From the NCBI RefSeq assembly GCF_010500215.1, contig NZ_JAAGOY010000004.1, forward strand, positions 1,116,001 through 1,180,000: DNA of 64,000 bases, written 5' to 3'. The first letter of the stretch is position 1, and every line of letters begins with the position of its first letter. A program made the translations under genes and the position numbers. Below, one piece after another: positions 1-8,004 of the stretch. The notes beneath the pieces are model-generated. The model worked only from the letters and a program-made list of their open reading frames with translations. It was not told where the DNA came from and did no database searches. The stretch comes from Aliiroseovarius sp. PrR006. GTDB lineage: Bacteria > Pseudomonadota > Alphaproteobacteria > Rhodobacterales > Rhodobacteraceae.

Positions 1-267
1 GCGCAGGTGGTGAGCATATGTCGGAATGTCCGAGGCGAACTCGGCCGCGTTGTCATAGACCTTGGTCCGGCGCGGCAGCAGGCCCGACATGAAGCTGGCG
101 CGACCCGGCGCACAGAGCGGGCTGGCGGTATAGGTGTTTTGAAACCGGACCGAACGCGCAGCCAGTTTCTTCAGATTCGGCGCATGTAGCCATTCTGCTG
201 GCCCATCCGGGAACAGCGTGCCGTTCAGCTGATCCACCATGATGATCAGAATGTTTGGCGAGGTCAT
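1..267 (-). CDS. betC: Choline-sulfatase, N-terminal part (runs off left edge)
   Basis: Hydrolyses choline-O-sulfate to choline and sulfate in the cytoplasm. Only the first 89 codons are in the window. They show the start of a type I sulfatase: NILIIMVDQ with a metal-binding Asp12, and a CAPGR motif whose Cys52 is the residue converted to formylglycine. Its ATG overlaps the betI stop by 4 bp (ATGA), so it is translated in the betI operon. The pairing with betI and a choline importer separates BetC from other sulfatases; the rest of the gene is not seen. Confidence 0.88.
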   Translation of the reverse strand, partial: MTSPNILIIMVDQLNGTLFPDGPAEWLHAPNLKKLAARSVRFQNTYTASPLCAPGRASFMSGLLPRRTKVYDNAAEFASDIPTYAHHLR

Positions 268-845
268 ACGTAGGTCTCCAAAATGATATCAAGGCAGGCC
301 ATAACGCGATCACAGGCGCGTTTGCCGCTGGGAGTTTCTTCTCGAAGGGCGTGGCGAATATAGAGCCCGTCAATCATCGCCGCGAGCGTGTCCGCAACCT
401 CGTGTGCGTCCTCGCCCACCAAAGGGCGCAGGTCATAGACAAGGTTGGAATGCAGTCGGTGCTGATAGACGCGCAGAAGCCGCCGCGCACCGTCATTGCT
501 TTGAGACATCACATAAAAATTAAGCCAAGCGCTGATGACTTCTGGGCGGAAGTTACCCGCTTCAAAGTTGGCGCGGATAATCGCCTCGACTCGGTCACGC
601 GGGGTCTTTGCACCCAGCACGGCGGCACGCACCTGCGCGCCATAGACCGACAGGATGTGGCGCATAGCGGCCAGAAAAATCTGATCCTTCCCACCGAAAT
701 AATGATGCGCCAAGGCGCTGGATACACCAGCGCGCTTGGCGATCTGCGTCACGGTCACATCAAGGCTGCCCGCGCGGCCGATCTCGTCGATCGTTGCCTG
801 CACCAATGCGCCTTTCCGTATGGGTTCCATCCCCAGCTTTGGCAT
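264..845 (-). CDS. betI: TetR-family choline-responsive repressor BetI
   Basis: Represses choline uptake and glycine betaine synthesis genes until choline is present. The 193-residue protein opens with MPKLGMEPIRKG, the typical BetI N-terminus, followed by a TetR helix-turn-helix around residues 28-55 (VTQIAKRAGVSSALAHHYF). The start at 845 is preceded by GGAGAGG at good spacing; an in-frame ATG 18 codons upstream lacks such a site and would run into the operator. It is divergent from choX and leads the betI-betC operon. Confidence 0.93.
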   Translation of the reverse strand: MPKLGMEPIRKGALVQATIDEIGRAGSLDVTVTQIAKRAGVSSALAHHYFGGKDQIFLAAMRHILSVYGAQVRAAVLGAKTPRDRVEAIIRANFEAGNFRPEVISAWLNFYVMSQSNDGARRLLRVYQHRLHSNLVYDLRPLVGEDAHEVADTLAAMIDGLYIRHALREETPSGKRACDRVMACLDIILETYV

Positions 846-886
846 ATGCCTCTCCGATTTGCGGTAAGATAGGGTTGCTTTTTTTA

Positions 887-900
887 ATTGACTCGTCAAT
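887..900. promoter_or_regulatory. Candidate BetI operator (ATTGAC-TC-GTCAAT)
   Basis: A perfect 14-bp palindrome lies between divergent betI and choX. It resembles the inverted TTGA/TCAA core of enterobacterial BetI sites. The right half-site reads TTGACG on the minus strand, so it could overlap a -35 element for betI. Occupancy by BetI is inferred from position and symmetry. Confidence 0.6.
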
Positions 901-1030
901 CAATAAAAAGCACCGTCTGCACCAATGAAGCCGGTTCCACCCTTGCGCAGCCTGCGTTAGGGTCACGCCGAGCGGTCTGCATGCGCAGGCCCCGGCCAAC
1001 AAAACCGCACCAAAAACAGGGAGCGAATAT

Positions 1031-1963
1031 ATGAAACTCAAATCCACACTTTCCGCCATTGCACTGTCGGCCGTTGCCACCACCGCATTTGCCGATGGCA
1101 ATTGCGACAAGGTAACTTTCTCGGATGTTGGCTGGACCGACATCACCGCGACTACCGCAGCGACCACCGTAGTTCTGGAAGCTCTGGGCTATGAGACCGA
1201 CATCAAGGTTCTGTCCGTGCCGGTGACCTACACCTCGATGGCCGAAGGCGATATCGATGTGTTCCTGGGCAACTGGATGCCCACCATGGAAGCCGACATC
1301 GCGCCCTACCGCGAAGCTGGCACCGTCGACACCGTGCGCACCAACCTTGAAGGCGCCAAGTACACACTGGCCGTAAACAAGGCCGCTGCTGATATGGGCA
1401 TCAAAGATTTCGCTGACATCGCCGCCCAGGCAGACGCGCTGGAAGGCAAGATCTATGGCATCGAGCCGGGCAATGACGGCAACCGCCTGATCCAGTCGAT
1501 GATCGACGGAAACTCGTTTGGCCTTGAAGGCTTCGAAGTGGCTGAAAGCTCGGAGCAGGGCATGCTGGCGCAGGTCGCCCGCGCCGACAAGAAAGGCGAG
1601 CCGATCGTCTTCTTGGGCTGGGAACCTCACCCGATGAACGCCAACTTCGAGATGTCCTATCTGACCGGCGGCGACGATTTCTTCGGCCCGAACCTGGGTG
1701 GTGCCGTGGTCGACACCAACACCCGTGCAGGCTACGTGGCAGAATGCGCCAACACTGGTAAGCTCCTGCAAAACCTAAGCTTCTCGCTGGCAATGGAAAA
1801 CGAGATCATGGGCGCCATCCTGAATGACGGCCAAGATCCCGCTGACGCTGCCAAAGCATGGCTGGCCGCCAACCCCGACGCCTTCATGGCATGGTTGGAC
1901 GGCGTGACCACCAAAGACGGTGGCGATGCTGTGGCAGCTGTCAAAGCGTCGCTGGGCATGTAA
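1031..1963 (+). CDS. choX: Choline ABC transporter, periplasmic binding protein
   Basis: Captures choline in the periplasm for the ChoWV importer. A 21-residue signal peptide ends TAFA|D. The aromatic cage known from Sinorhizobium ChoX (W43, W90, Y119, W205, with D45 and N156) is reproduced with a constant offset of eight: W35, D37, W82, Y111, N148 and W197. That makes choline a much better assignment than glycine betaine. AGGGAG lies seven bases before the ATG. A hairpin after the stop separates it from the following genes, fitting the excess usually needed for a binding protein. Confidence 0.95.
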   Translation: MKLKSTLSAIALSAVATTAFADGNCDKVTFSDVGWTDITATTAATTVVLEALGYETDIKVLSVPVTYTSMAEGDIDVFLGNWMPTMEADIAPYREAGTVDTVRTNLEGAKYTLAVNKAAADMGIKDFADIAAQADALEGKIYGIEPGNDGNRLIQSMIDGNSFGLEGFEVAESSEQGMLAQVARADKKGEPIVFLGWEPHPMNANFEMSYLTGGDDFFGPNLGGAVVDTNTRAGYVAECANTGKLLQNLSFSLAMENEIMGAILNDGQDPADAAKAWLAANPDAFMAWLDGVTTKDGGDAVAAVKASLGM

Positions 1964-1980
1964 ACCCAACACAATTTGGA

Positions 1981-2010
1981 ACGCGCCGGGGATCCTCCCG
2001 GCGCGTTTCG
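1981..2010 (+). terminator. Stem-loop after choX (attenuator or terminator)
   Basis: A 10-bp perfect stem (ACGCGCCGGG / CCCGGCGCGT) with a 6-base loop is followed by TTCGTTT. The imperfect T tract and the tightly packed downstream genes suggest partial termination or mRNA stabilisation, raising choX over lysE-choWV. Confidence 0.65.
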
Positions 2011-2034
2011 TTTAGGCATCTCAAAGACCCAGAC

Positions 2035-2649
2035 ATGACACTAGCCACCCTTGCCCTTTTCATTCCGGCCTGCTTCGCGCTGAACATCGCGCCGGGGCCC
2101 AACAACGTGCTGGCGTTTTCGAACGGCGCACGGCGCGGGATTTTGGTGGGATTGGCAGGCGGCATGGGTCGTATGCTGCCTTTTACGGCGATGATCCTGC
2201 TGGTTGGCATTGGTCTGGGTGCCGTCTTGGCGGCCTCGGAAGCCGCATTCAATGCGGTAAAATATGCGGGCGCGGCCTATCTGATTTATGTCGGATGGCG
2301 CATGTGGCGCGCAAAACCAAAGGCCGAAACCTTTGCCCAGTCGGACGAGCCGATCTCGACCCTCATCCGCCGCGACTTTCTGATCGCCATTGGCAACCCG
2401 AAGGCCATTGCTATCTTCACAGCTTTCTTTCCGCAATTCACCGACCTGACCCAACCGCTCGCCCCGCAATACGCGCTTTTGGGCGGCTTGTTTCTGGTGC
2501 TCGAATGTCTTGCGGTCGCGCTTTACGCGGGATTTGGCGCAGGCTTCCAAGGCCTTTTGACCCCGCACCGCCTGCATACCCTGAACAAGGGTGTCGGCGG
2601 TTTCCTGATCTTCTCTGGCCTTGCCCTGGCCCTAAATGAAAGGCACTGA
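2035..2649 (+). CDS. LysE/RhtB-family amino-acid exporter
   Basis: A 204-residue inner-membrane protein with the LysE/RhtB layout: N-terminal helix, NIAPGPNNVLAFSNGARRG motif at about residues 17-35, and six hydrophobic segments in all. Members export amino acids or their derivatives; the substrate cannot be read from sequence. It sits between choX and choW, with only 3 bp to the choW start, so it is expressed with the choline importer. An efflux protein inside an uptake operon is unusual and may point to export of a choline or betaine-related metabolite (inference). Confidence 0.88.
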   Translation: MTLATLALFIPACFALNIAPGPNNVLAFSNGARRGILVGLAGGMGRMLPFTAMILLVGIGLGAVLAASEAAFNAVKYAGAAYLIYVGWRMWRAKPKAETFAQSDEPISTLIRRDFLIAIGNPKAIAIFTAFFPQFTDLTQPLAPQYALLGGLFLVLECLAVALYAGFGAGFQGLLTPHRLHTLNKGVGGFLIFSGLALALNERH

Positions 2650-2652
2650 CAC

Positions 2653-3489
2653 GTGGACTGGCTGACAGATACCAAAATTCCGGTCGGCAAAACCATCTCG
2701 AATGGGTTTGACTGGCTGACTGACGCATTTGGCCCCTTCTTTGATTTCGTCGATGACGTGCTCAGCGACGGGATCGACGGTTTCCTTTGGGTGCTGCAAT
2801 ACCCGCCTGCCCTGCTGATCGTAGCACTGCTGGGCGCGCTGACCTATTACATCCAGCGCAGCTGGGCCCGCGTGATCGTCGTCGTGCTGTGCTTCCTTTA
2901 CGTGCTGAACCAAGGCTATTGGGAAGAGACCACAGAAAGCCTGACGCTGATCGTCTTCTCGGTGATCTTCTGTATGGGCGTTGGCGTTCCGATCGGCATC
3001 TATGCCGCCCACCGCCCTCGCTTTTTCCAGGCGATCCTGCCGGTTCTGGACATGATGCAAACCATCCCGACCTTCGTGTACCTGATCCCGATGATCGTTC
3101 TGTTCGGCATCGGCATGGTGCCAGGTCTTGTGGCAACGTTCATCTTCGTCATTCCAGCCCCAATCCGCCTGACCCAACTGGGCGTCAGCCAAGTGCCCAC
3201 CGCCCTGACCGAAGCCGGACAGGCATTTGGGGCAACACGGATGCAAACCCTGTGGAAGATCGAGCTGCCCTCGGCCTTCCCGCAGATCATGACCGGGTTG
3301 AACCAGACCATCATGCTGTCGCTGTCGATGGTCGTCATCGCCGCGCTTGTTGGCGCAGACGGCCTTGGTGTTCCGGTGGTGCGCGCCCTGAACACGGTGA
3401 ACGCTTCGCTGGGCTTTGAAAGCGGCTTGGTCATTGTAGCCGTCGCCATCGCCCTTGACCGCATGCTACGCGTGGAGAGCAAATCATGA
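2653..3489 (+). CDS. choW: Choline ABC transporter, permease
   Basis: Membrane subunit of the choline importer, 278 residues, ProW/OpuAB type. The N-terminus has a short amphipathic stretch, then several membrane helices and the permease coupling loop around EAGQAFGATRMQTLWKIELPSA (split near residue 200), which contacts the ATPase. It begins with GTG and its stop overlaps the choV start as ATGA, so translation of the two is coupled. With choX and choV it forms a complete importer. Confidence 0.93.
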   Translation: MDWLTDTKIPVGKTISNGFDWLTDAFGPFFDFVDDVLSDGIDGFLWVLQYPPALLIVALLGALTYYIQRSWARVIVVVLCFLYVLNQGYWEETTESLTLIVFSVIFCMGVGVPIGIYAAHRPRFFQAILPVLDMMQTIPTFVYLIPMIVLFGIGMVPGLVATFIFVIPAPIRLTQLGVSQVPTALTEAGQAFGATRMQTLWKIELPSAFPQIMTGLNQTIMLSLSMVVIAALVGADGLGVPVVRALNTVNASLGFESGLVIVAVAIALDRMLRVESKS

Positions 3490-4505
3490 CCGCTGTAGAA
3501 TTTGACAATGTCTCGATCGTATTCGGCGACAAGCCGGAAAGCGCCCTGCCCGGGATGGATGCGGGCAAGGACCGTTCGGAAGTAAAGACTGAAACCGGTC
3601 AGGTGCTGGGCGTGCATAACTGCTCGCTGTCCGTGGCTGAAGGCGAAATCCTTGTGCTGATGGGGCTGTCGGGCTCGGGAAAATCCACCCTTCTGCGCGG
3701 CGTGAACGCGCTGAATCCCGTCGTGCGCGGCTGCGTGCGGGTGAATGACGGAAACGGTCTGGTTGACGTGACCAATGCCGACGCCGCCACCCTGCGCCGT
3801 ATCCGCCAGAACCATGTGGCAATGGTGTTCCAGCAATTCGGCCTTCTACCGTGGCGCACAGTCCGTGAAAATGTTGGGCTCGGGCTGGAGCTGGCTGGCA
3901 TGGACAAGGCCGAACACAAGGCCCGCGTGGATGAACAGTTGGAACTGGTCCACCTGAGCGACTGGGCCAGCCGCAAGGTGGGTGAGTTGTCGGGCGGCAT
4001 GCAACAGCGTGTGGGCCTTGCCCGCGCCTTCGCGACCCAAGCGCCGATCCTGTTGATGGACGAGCCGTTCTCGGCCCTCGATCCGCTGATCCGCGCCCGC
4101 TTGCAGGACGAGTTGATCGAGCTGCAGCAGCGTCTGAAACGCACCATCATCTTCGTGAGCCACGATCTGGACGAGGCGTTCAAACTGGGCGACCGCATCG
4201 CGATCATGGAGGGCGGCCGCATCGTTCAATGTGGCACGCCGCGCGACATCTTCACCCATCCCGTTAACGAGTATGTGGCCGACTTCGTGGCACATATGAA
4301 CCCGCTGGGCGTGCTGACCGCGCGCGATGTGATGGAAGACGGCGCCTCGGCCGCATCCACCACCGTCGACGTGGCAGACCACGTGGACGTGGTGATGAAA
4401 GCACTAGCAGGCCAGACCGAGATCAGCGTGATGCAGGACGGCCAATCGGTCGGGCGCATCACGTCTGATGCCGTCATGGCCCGCCTTCTGGACCCGCGCA
4501 GCTAA
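3486..4505 (+). CDS. choV: Choline ABC transporter, ATP-binding protein
   Basis: ATPase that drives choline import. Walker A GLSGSGKST lies near residues 60-68, the LSGGMQQR signature near 168, Walker B ILLMDEP near 187, and the switch histidine in FVSHDLDEA. The 339-residue length includes a C-terminal CBS-like regulatory region of about 80 residues, as in ProV/OpuAA relatives that sense ionic strength, though it is short here. It ends in a GC-rich stem-loop (4493-4514) that spans the stop codon and faces the convergent lipoprotein gene. Confidence 0.93.
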   Translation: MTAVEFDNVSIVFGDKPESALPGMDAGKDRSEVKTETGQVLGVHNCSLSVAEGEILVLMGLSGSGKSTLLRGVNALNPVVRGCVRVNDGNGLVDVTNADAATLRRIRQNHVAMVFQQFGLLPWRTVRENVGLGLELAGMDKAEHKARVDEQLELVHLSDWASRKVGELSGGMQQRVGLARAFATQAPILLMDEPFSALDPLIRARLQDELIELQQRLKRTIIFVSHDLDEAFKLGDRIAIMEGGRIVQCGTPRDIFTHPVNEYVADFVAHMNPLGVLTARDVMEDGASAASTTVDVADHVDVVMKALAGQTEISVMQDGQSVGRITSDAVMARLLDPRS

Positions 4506-4515
4506 CCGCGCGGGC

Positions 4516-4956
4516 CTAATTCGTCAGGCAATAGGTCTTGCCGCCTTCAACCCCGCCCAGACCGACCGCTTTGCGCGGGCACGCATTTTGGGCAATAGCG
4601 GGTTGAGGGCGCGCGCCCTCTTTGCGCACTAAGAAGAATTCGTGCGCAAAGCCGTATGGGCGTACTTGCAAGTCCCATCCAGTAAGGACATTCGCGCGCA
4701 GGTGTGGATCACTGGGCGGGAACAATAGCCAAAATTCACGTCCTGTCAGCTTTGTACTAACCAGCACTGACCGAAACCACAGCGCATCCGGCTGGCTATG
4801 CGCGCAGATCTCGGGCCGTGTAACAGCGCGTTTGGTGTCCGCGTCCACAACCTCCCACCCGATCAGGCGATCGCAGAAACTGGCTCTCCCACTGCTTTCG
4901 CTCGGCTGGCAGGCCGACACCGCAAGGCTCGCAATAAGGGTAAGAATAATACGCAT
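4516..4956 (-). CDS. Putative lipoprotein, unknown function
   Basis: A 146-residue protein with a lipoprotein signal (MRIILTLIASLAVSAC, lipidated Cys16), so it is probably membrane-anchored in the periplasm. The mature part has four more cysteines but no family I recognise. ATG at 4956 is chosen because AAAGGTG lies about seven bases upstream; a GTG three codons earlier would overlap that site. It converges on choV with 10 bp between stops and looks independent of the choline operon. Confidence 0.75.
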   Translation of the reverse strand: MRIILTLIASLAVSACQPSESSGRASFCDRLIGWEVVDADTKRAVTRPEICAHSQPDALWFRSVLVSTKLTGREFWLLFPPSDPHLRANVLTGWDLQVRPYGFAHEFFLVRKEGARPQPAIAQNACPRKAVGLGGVEGGKTYCLTN

Positions 4957-5063
4957 GGCAAACACCTTTAAATTGCGAGAATCCTACAACAGCTTTGCCT
5001 TGCGTCAAACACCGTCATCGGCAAGTTTGGCATAACCCCGCTGACAAGGACCCGAAGACTGCC

Positions 5064-5822
5064 ATGCCTCGTTTTGCTGCCAATCTGACCCTTCTGTTCA
5101 CCGAACTACCCTTTCTGGACCGGTTCGAGGCCGCCGCCGAGGCCGGATTTGAGGCGGTCGAGGTGTTGTTTCCCTATGATGACGCGGCCAAAGAGGTTCA
5201 GCGGCGCCTGACGGCAAACGGGCTGCATATGGTGTTGATCAACACGCCCCCCCCGAACTGGACGGGTGGCCCGCGCGGCTTCGCAGCCCTGCCGGACGGG
5301 CAAAACCGGTTTCGCCACGACTTCAAACGCGCGCTGCGGTTTGCGCAGGCCTTCAACGCCACGCATCTGCACATCATGGCAGGCGCAGCAGAGGGCGATA
5401 CGGCCCGCGCGACATTTGTCGAGAACCTGACTTGGGCCGCAGCCCACGCACCGAAGCAGAGCCTGACCATCGAACCGATCAATCGGGATGACATGCCGGG
5501 CTATTTCCTGTCGGACTATGATTTGGCCGCAGAGATTCTGGCCGAGGTCAATGCACCCAATCTGCACCTGCAATTCGACGCCTACCACGCACACAAAATC
5601 ACCGGCGACATGCCTGCCACGTGGGAAAAGGTAAAACACTTGACCCGCCACATTCAGGTGGGCGGCATTCCGGACCGGCACGAACCCGAGGCGGGTGCCA
5701 TCGACTATCCTGCATGGTTCCAGCAGCTGGACGACGAGGGCTATGCCGGGTGGGTCAGCGGCGAATATCGCCCCGCCGGGCGTACCGAAGACGGACTGTC
5801 ATGGATTAAGGGGTTCGGCTGA
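5064..5822 (+). CDS. hyi: Hydroxypyruvate isomerase family protein (TIM barrel)
   Basis: A 252-residue xylose-isomerase-like barrel matching the Hyi family, which interconverts hydroxypyruvate and tartronate semialdehyde in glyoxylate metabolism. Metal and catalytic residues are in place: Glu137 in TIEPIN, Asp172 in QFDAYH and Glu234 in SGEYRP. The MPRFAANLTLLFTE opening is typical. No glyoxylate carboligase or reductase gene is adjacent, so another sugar-isomerase role in the same superfamily cannot be excluded. Confidence 0.82.
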   Translation: MPRFAANLTLLFTELPFLDRFEAAAEAGFEAVEVLFPYDDAAKEVQRRLTANGLHMVLINTPPPNWTGGPRGFAALPDGQNRFRHDFKRALRFAQAFNATHLHIMAGAAEGDTARATFVENLTWAAAHAPKQSLTIEPINRDDMPGYFLSDYDLAAEILAEVNAPNLHLQFDAYHAHKITGDMPATWEKVKHLTRHIQVGGIPDRHEPEAGAIDYPAWFQQLDDEGYAGWVSGEYRPAGRTEDGLSWIKGFG

Positions 5823-5826
5823 CAAA

Positions 5827-5850
5827 CTCCTGACACTATGCTGTCAGGAG
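5827..5850. promoter_or_regulatory. Palindrome before the VOC gene, candidate operator
   Basis: CTCCTGACA and TGTCAGGAG form a perfect 9-bp inverted repeat around CTATGC, just after the hyi stop and 48 bp before the VOC start. No T tract follows, so it is a poor terminator. Its place ahead of a VOC-WYL regulator operon suggests the regulator's binding site. Confidence 0.5.
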
Positions 5851-5897
5851 GGGTGTGTCAGAACCGCGTCATCAACACTGATGAAAGGACTGACCCA

Positions 5898-6266
5898 ATG
5901 ACCCCCACAATAGTATGCTGGAGCGAGATCCCCGTTTCAAATCTGGAAAAAGCCGTGAATTTCTATAGCACTGTCTTCAAATGGACGATGAAGATCGACA
6001 CCACCGGCCCTGTGCCGATGGCCGATTTTGGCGGCACCGACGCGCCGGGCGGAGGGCATCTCTATGCCGGGAAGCCTGCGGTTGATGGCAGTGGCCCGAC
6101 AGTGCACCTGGTGGTGCCGGACGCGCTGGAAGACGCGATTGCACGCTGCGAGGGTGCAGGTGGCAAAGTGACCAGCGATCCGATCCCGCTTCCGATGGGG
6201 CGTTTCGTTTATGCCTCTGATCCCGATGGCAACGCGATCGGCATGTTTGAACCGAAAGCAGCCTGA
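5898..6266 (+). CDS. VOC-superfamily protein (glyoxalase-like)
   Basis: A 122-residue protein with two beta-alpha-beta-beta-beta modules of the vicinal oxygen chelate fold (WSEIPVSNLEKAVNFYSTVF at the start; VYASDPDGNAIGMFEP at the end). Members bind metal and act on diverse small molecules or on antibiotics; the substrate is not predictable. GAAAGGA precedes the ATG. The next gene, a WYL regulator, starts 3 bp after its stop, so the two form an operon and the regulator probably controls this gene. Confidence 0.85.
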   Translation: MTPTIVCWSEIPVSNLEKAVNFYSTVFKWTMKIDTTGPVPMADFGGTDAPGGGHLYAGKPAVDGSGPTVHLVVPDALEDAIARCEGAGGKVTSDPIPLPMGRFVYASDPDGNAIGMFEPKAA

Positions 6267-6269
6267 TCC

Positions 6270-6974
6270 ATGCGCCGTGCCGATCGCCTTTTCCAGATTG
6301 TTCAGCTGCTTCGAGGCGGTCGGCTGACAACGGCGCGGGACCTGGCCGAAAAACTCGAGGTCAGCGAGCGCACGATCTATCGTGACATCGCTGACCTGAT
6401 CGGCTCAGGCGTACCCGTAGAGGGCGAAGCAGGCGTGGGATACGTCATGCGGGCGGGCTATGACATGCCGCCGCTTATGTTTACCCGCGACGAGATTATG
6501 GCCGTGATCGCAGGCACTCATCTGATCGAGCGTATGGGCGGAGCCGCGATGGCAGCCTCGGCCCGTGAGGCGTTGGTGAAAATTCGCGCCGTGTTACCTG
6601 AAGCACTGGAAGCACGGGCCCAGCGGGTCGAAATCCACGCCGGCCCCACCCTGCGCCCATCCGAGCGTGACCGCCATTTCATCGACCAGATCGAGGCCGC
6701 CATCGACGGGCGATTGCGGCTAGCCATGACCTACGCAGACGAGGCGGGCGCGAAGTCTACCCGCACCATTCGCCCCTTGGCGCTGTGGCTCTGGCGCAAT
6801 GGATGGGCCGTGGTGTCTTGGTGCGAGTTGCGCGAAGACTTCCGCATGTTCCGTGTCGACCGAATTGAAGGCTTCTCCACCGGCGAGCGGTTCCGCGACG
6901 AGCGCGACAAGGGACTGAACGCGTTTTACGACCAGCTGGAAGAGCGCGGTTTGGATCCGCGGCTGAACACCTAA
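6270..6974 (+). CDS. YafY-type transcriptional regulator with WYL domain
   Basis: A 234-residue DNA-binding protein: DeoR-like helix-turn-helix at residues 1-55 (LAEKLEVSERTIYRDIADL), then a WYL domain with the conserved region GWAVVSWCELREDFRMFRVDRI split near residue 180-200. WYL domains bind ligands, including nucleic acids or small metabolites. It follows the VOC gene with a 3-bp gap and its stop overlaps the convergent exporter stop. The 5827-5850 palindrome is the likely target (inference). Confidence 0.88.
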   Translation: MRRADRLFQIVQLLRGGRLTTARDLAEKLEVSERTIYRDIADLIGSGVPVEGEAGVGYVMRAGYDMPPLMFTRDEIMAVIAGTHLIERMGGAAMAASAREALVKIRAVLPEALEARAQRVEIHAGPTLRPSERDRHFIDQIEAAIDGRLRLAMTYADEAGAKSTRTIRPLALWLWRNGWAVVSWCELREDFRMFRVDRIEGFSTGERFRDERDKGLNAFYDQLEERGLDPRLNT

Positions 6975-7921
6975 CCAAGCGACGGCTTTGTCCCCCCGAT
7001 CCGCCGCGACATATCGCACGCCGCGTCTGCATTTTCCATGTCCAACGTGACGTGGGCGATCCCCCAGTGATCAACCAAATAGGCCTTCACCGCAGCTTTC
7101 ACCGGAAGCATCTCTGCCCAACTTGCTCCCTTCACCACTACATGCGCCTCGAGCGAGATTACATCTTCGCTGATTTGCCACAGATGAAGGTGATGGACGT
7201 TCTCGACACCCGGCACGGCCTCCATCCCGCTAAGAACTTCTTCCACATCGATGCCCTGCGGTGCGCCCAGCATCAGGATATGGGCCACGCCCTTCAGCTC
7301 GGACAGGCCCATCCAAATCACGTATGCCGCGATGCCCAACGTCGCAATCGGATCTGCCAGATGCCAATCGAACGCAACAATCAGCACGCCAACGACGATC
7401 ACCGCGACCGACCCCAGCGCATCTGCTACGTTGTGCAGGAAAGCCGCCCGAATATTGGCACTGTCTTTCGCCATGCGCCATGTCAGCAGTGCCGTCACCG
7501 CGTCCACCACCAGCGCAATGCCTGCCACGATGATGACCAGCCAACCGGCCACCTCGGGCGGGTTGAAAAAGCGCATAACGCCCTCATAGGCCAGATAAAT
7601 CCCGATCACGATCAGCGTGGTCAGATTGATCAGTGCGGCTACCAGCTCGACCCGTTTATAGCCGAACGTCATGATGCCGTCGGTGGGACGGCGCGCAATC
7701 TTGCGCGCAAAGAACGCAATCGCCAAAGACGCCGCATCCGACAGGTTGTGAATGGCATCCGCGATCAAAGCGACCGAACCAGAAAGCAGACCGCCAACGA
7801 TCTGCGCCAAAGTCAGGAAAACGTTCACTGCAACGGCAAGCCCAACGCGCAAGTCGCCCGCTTCTGGGTCAATGTGATGGTGGTGGTGATGGCCGTGCGA
7901 ATGGCTGTGATCATAGGGCAT
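6971..7921 (-). CDS. Cation diffusion facilitator, divalent metal exporter
   Basis: A 316-residue CDF antiporter of the inner membrane. A His-rich N-terminus (HSHSHGHHHHHH) probably binds metal. Transmembrane metal-site residues are visible in ADAIHNLSDA (helix II, HxxxD) and HNVADALGS (helix V, HxxxD), the pattern of zinc or cadmium transporters such as ZitB/CzcD. The C-terminal cytosolic domain follows. It is divergent from a MerR regulator and is preceded by a promoter with a 19-bp spacer, so metal-induced expression is likely. Confidence 0.9.
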   Translation of the reverse strand: MPYDHSHSHGHHHHHHIDPEAGDLRVGLAVAVNVFLTLAQIVGGLLSGSVALIADAIHNLSDAASLAIAFFARKIARRPTDGIMTFGYKRVELVAALINLTTLIVIGIYLAYEGVMRFFNPPEVAGWLVIIVAGIALVVDAVTALLTWRMAKDSANIRAAFLHNVADALGSVAVIVVGVLIVAFDWHLADPIATLGIAAYVIWMGLSELKGVAHILMLGAPQGIDVEEVLSGMEAVPGVENVHHLHLWQISEDVISLEAHVVVKGASWAEMLPVKAAVKAYLVDHWGIAHVTLDMENADAACDMSRRIGGTKPSLG

Positions 7922-7961
7922 AGAAGCGCTCCGGTTCCGGGTGTTGTTCCTATCACAACTG

Positions 7962-7992
7962 GATATAATTCCTCTAGTCCCTAGAGGTTCAA
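7962..7992 (-). promoter_or_regulatory. MerR-type promoter of the CDF exporter
   Basis: On the minus strand TTGAAC (7992-7987) and TATATC (7967-7962) are separated by 19 bp. The spacer holds the palindrome CTCTAG-GGA-CTAGAG. An over-long spacer with a dyad is the hallmark of promoters that MerR regulators untwist to activate. Confidence 0.8.
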
Positions 7993-8004
7993 GAGGAAAA
8001 GCAC

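Noticed and set aside
896-1771. 291-codon frame opposite choX
   Set aside because: choX has the full choline-binding residue set; the antisense product is unlike any family.
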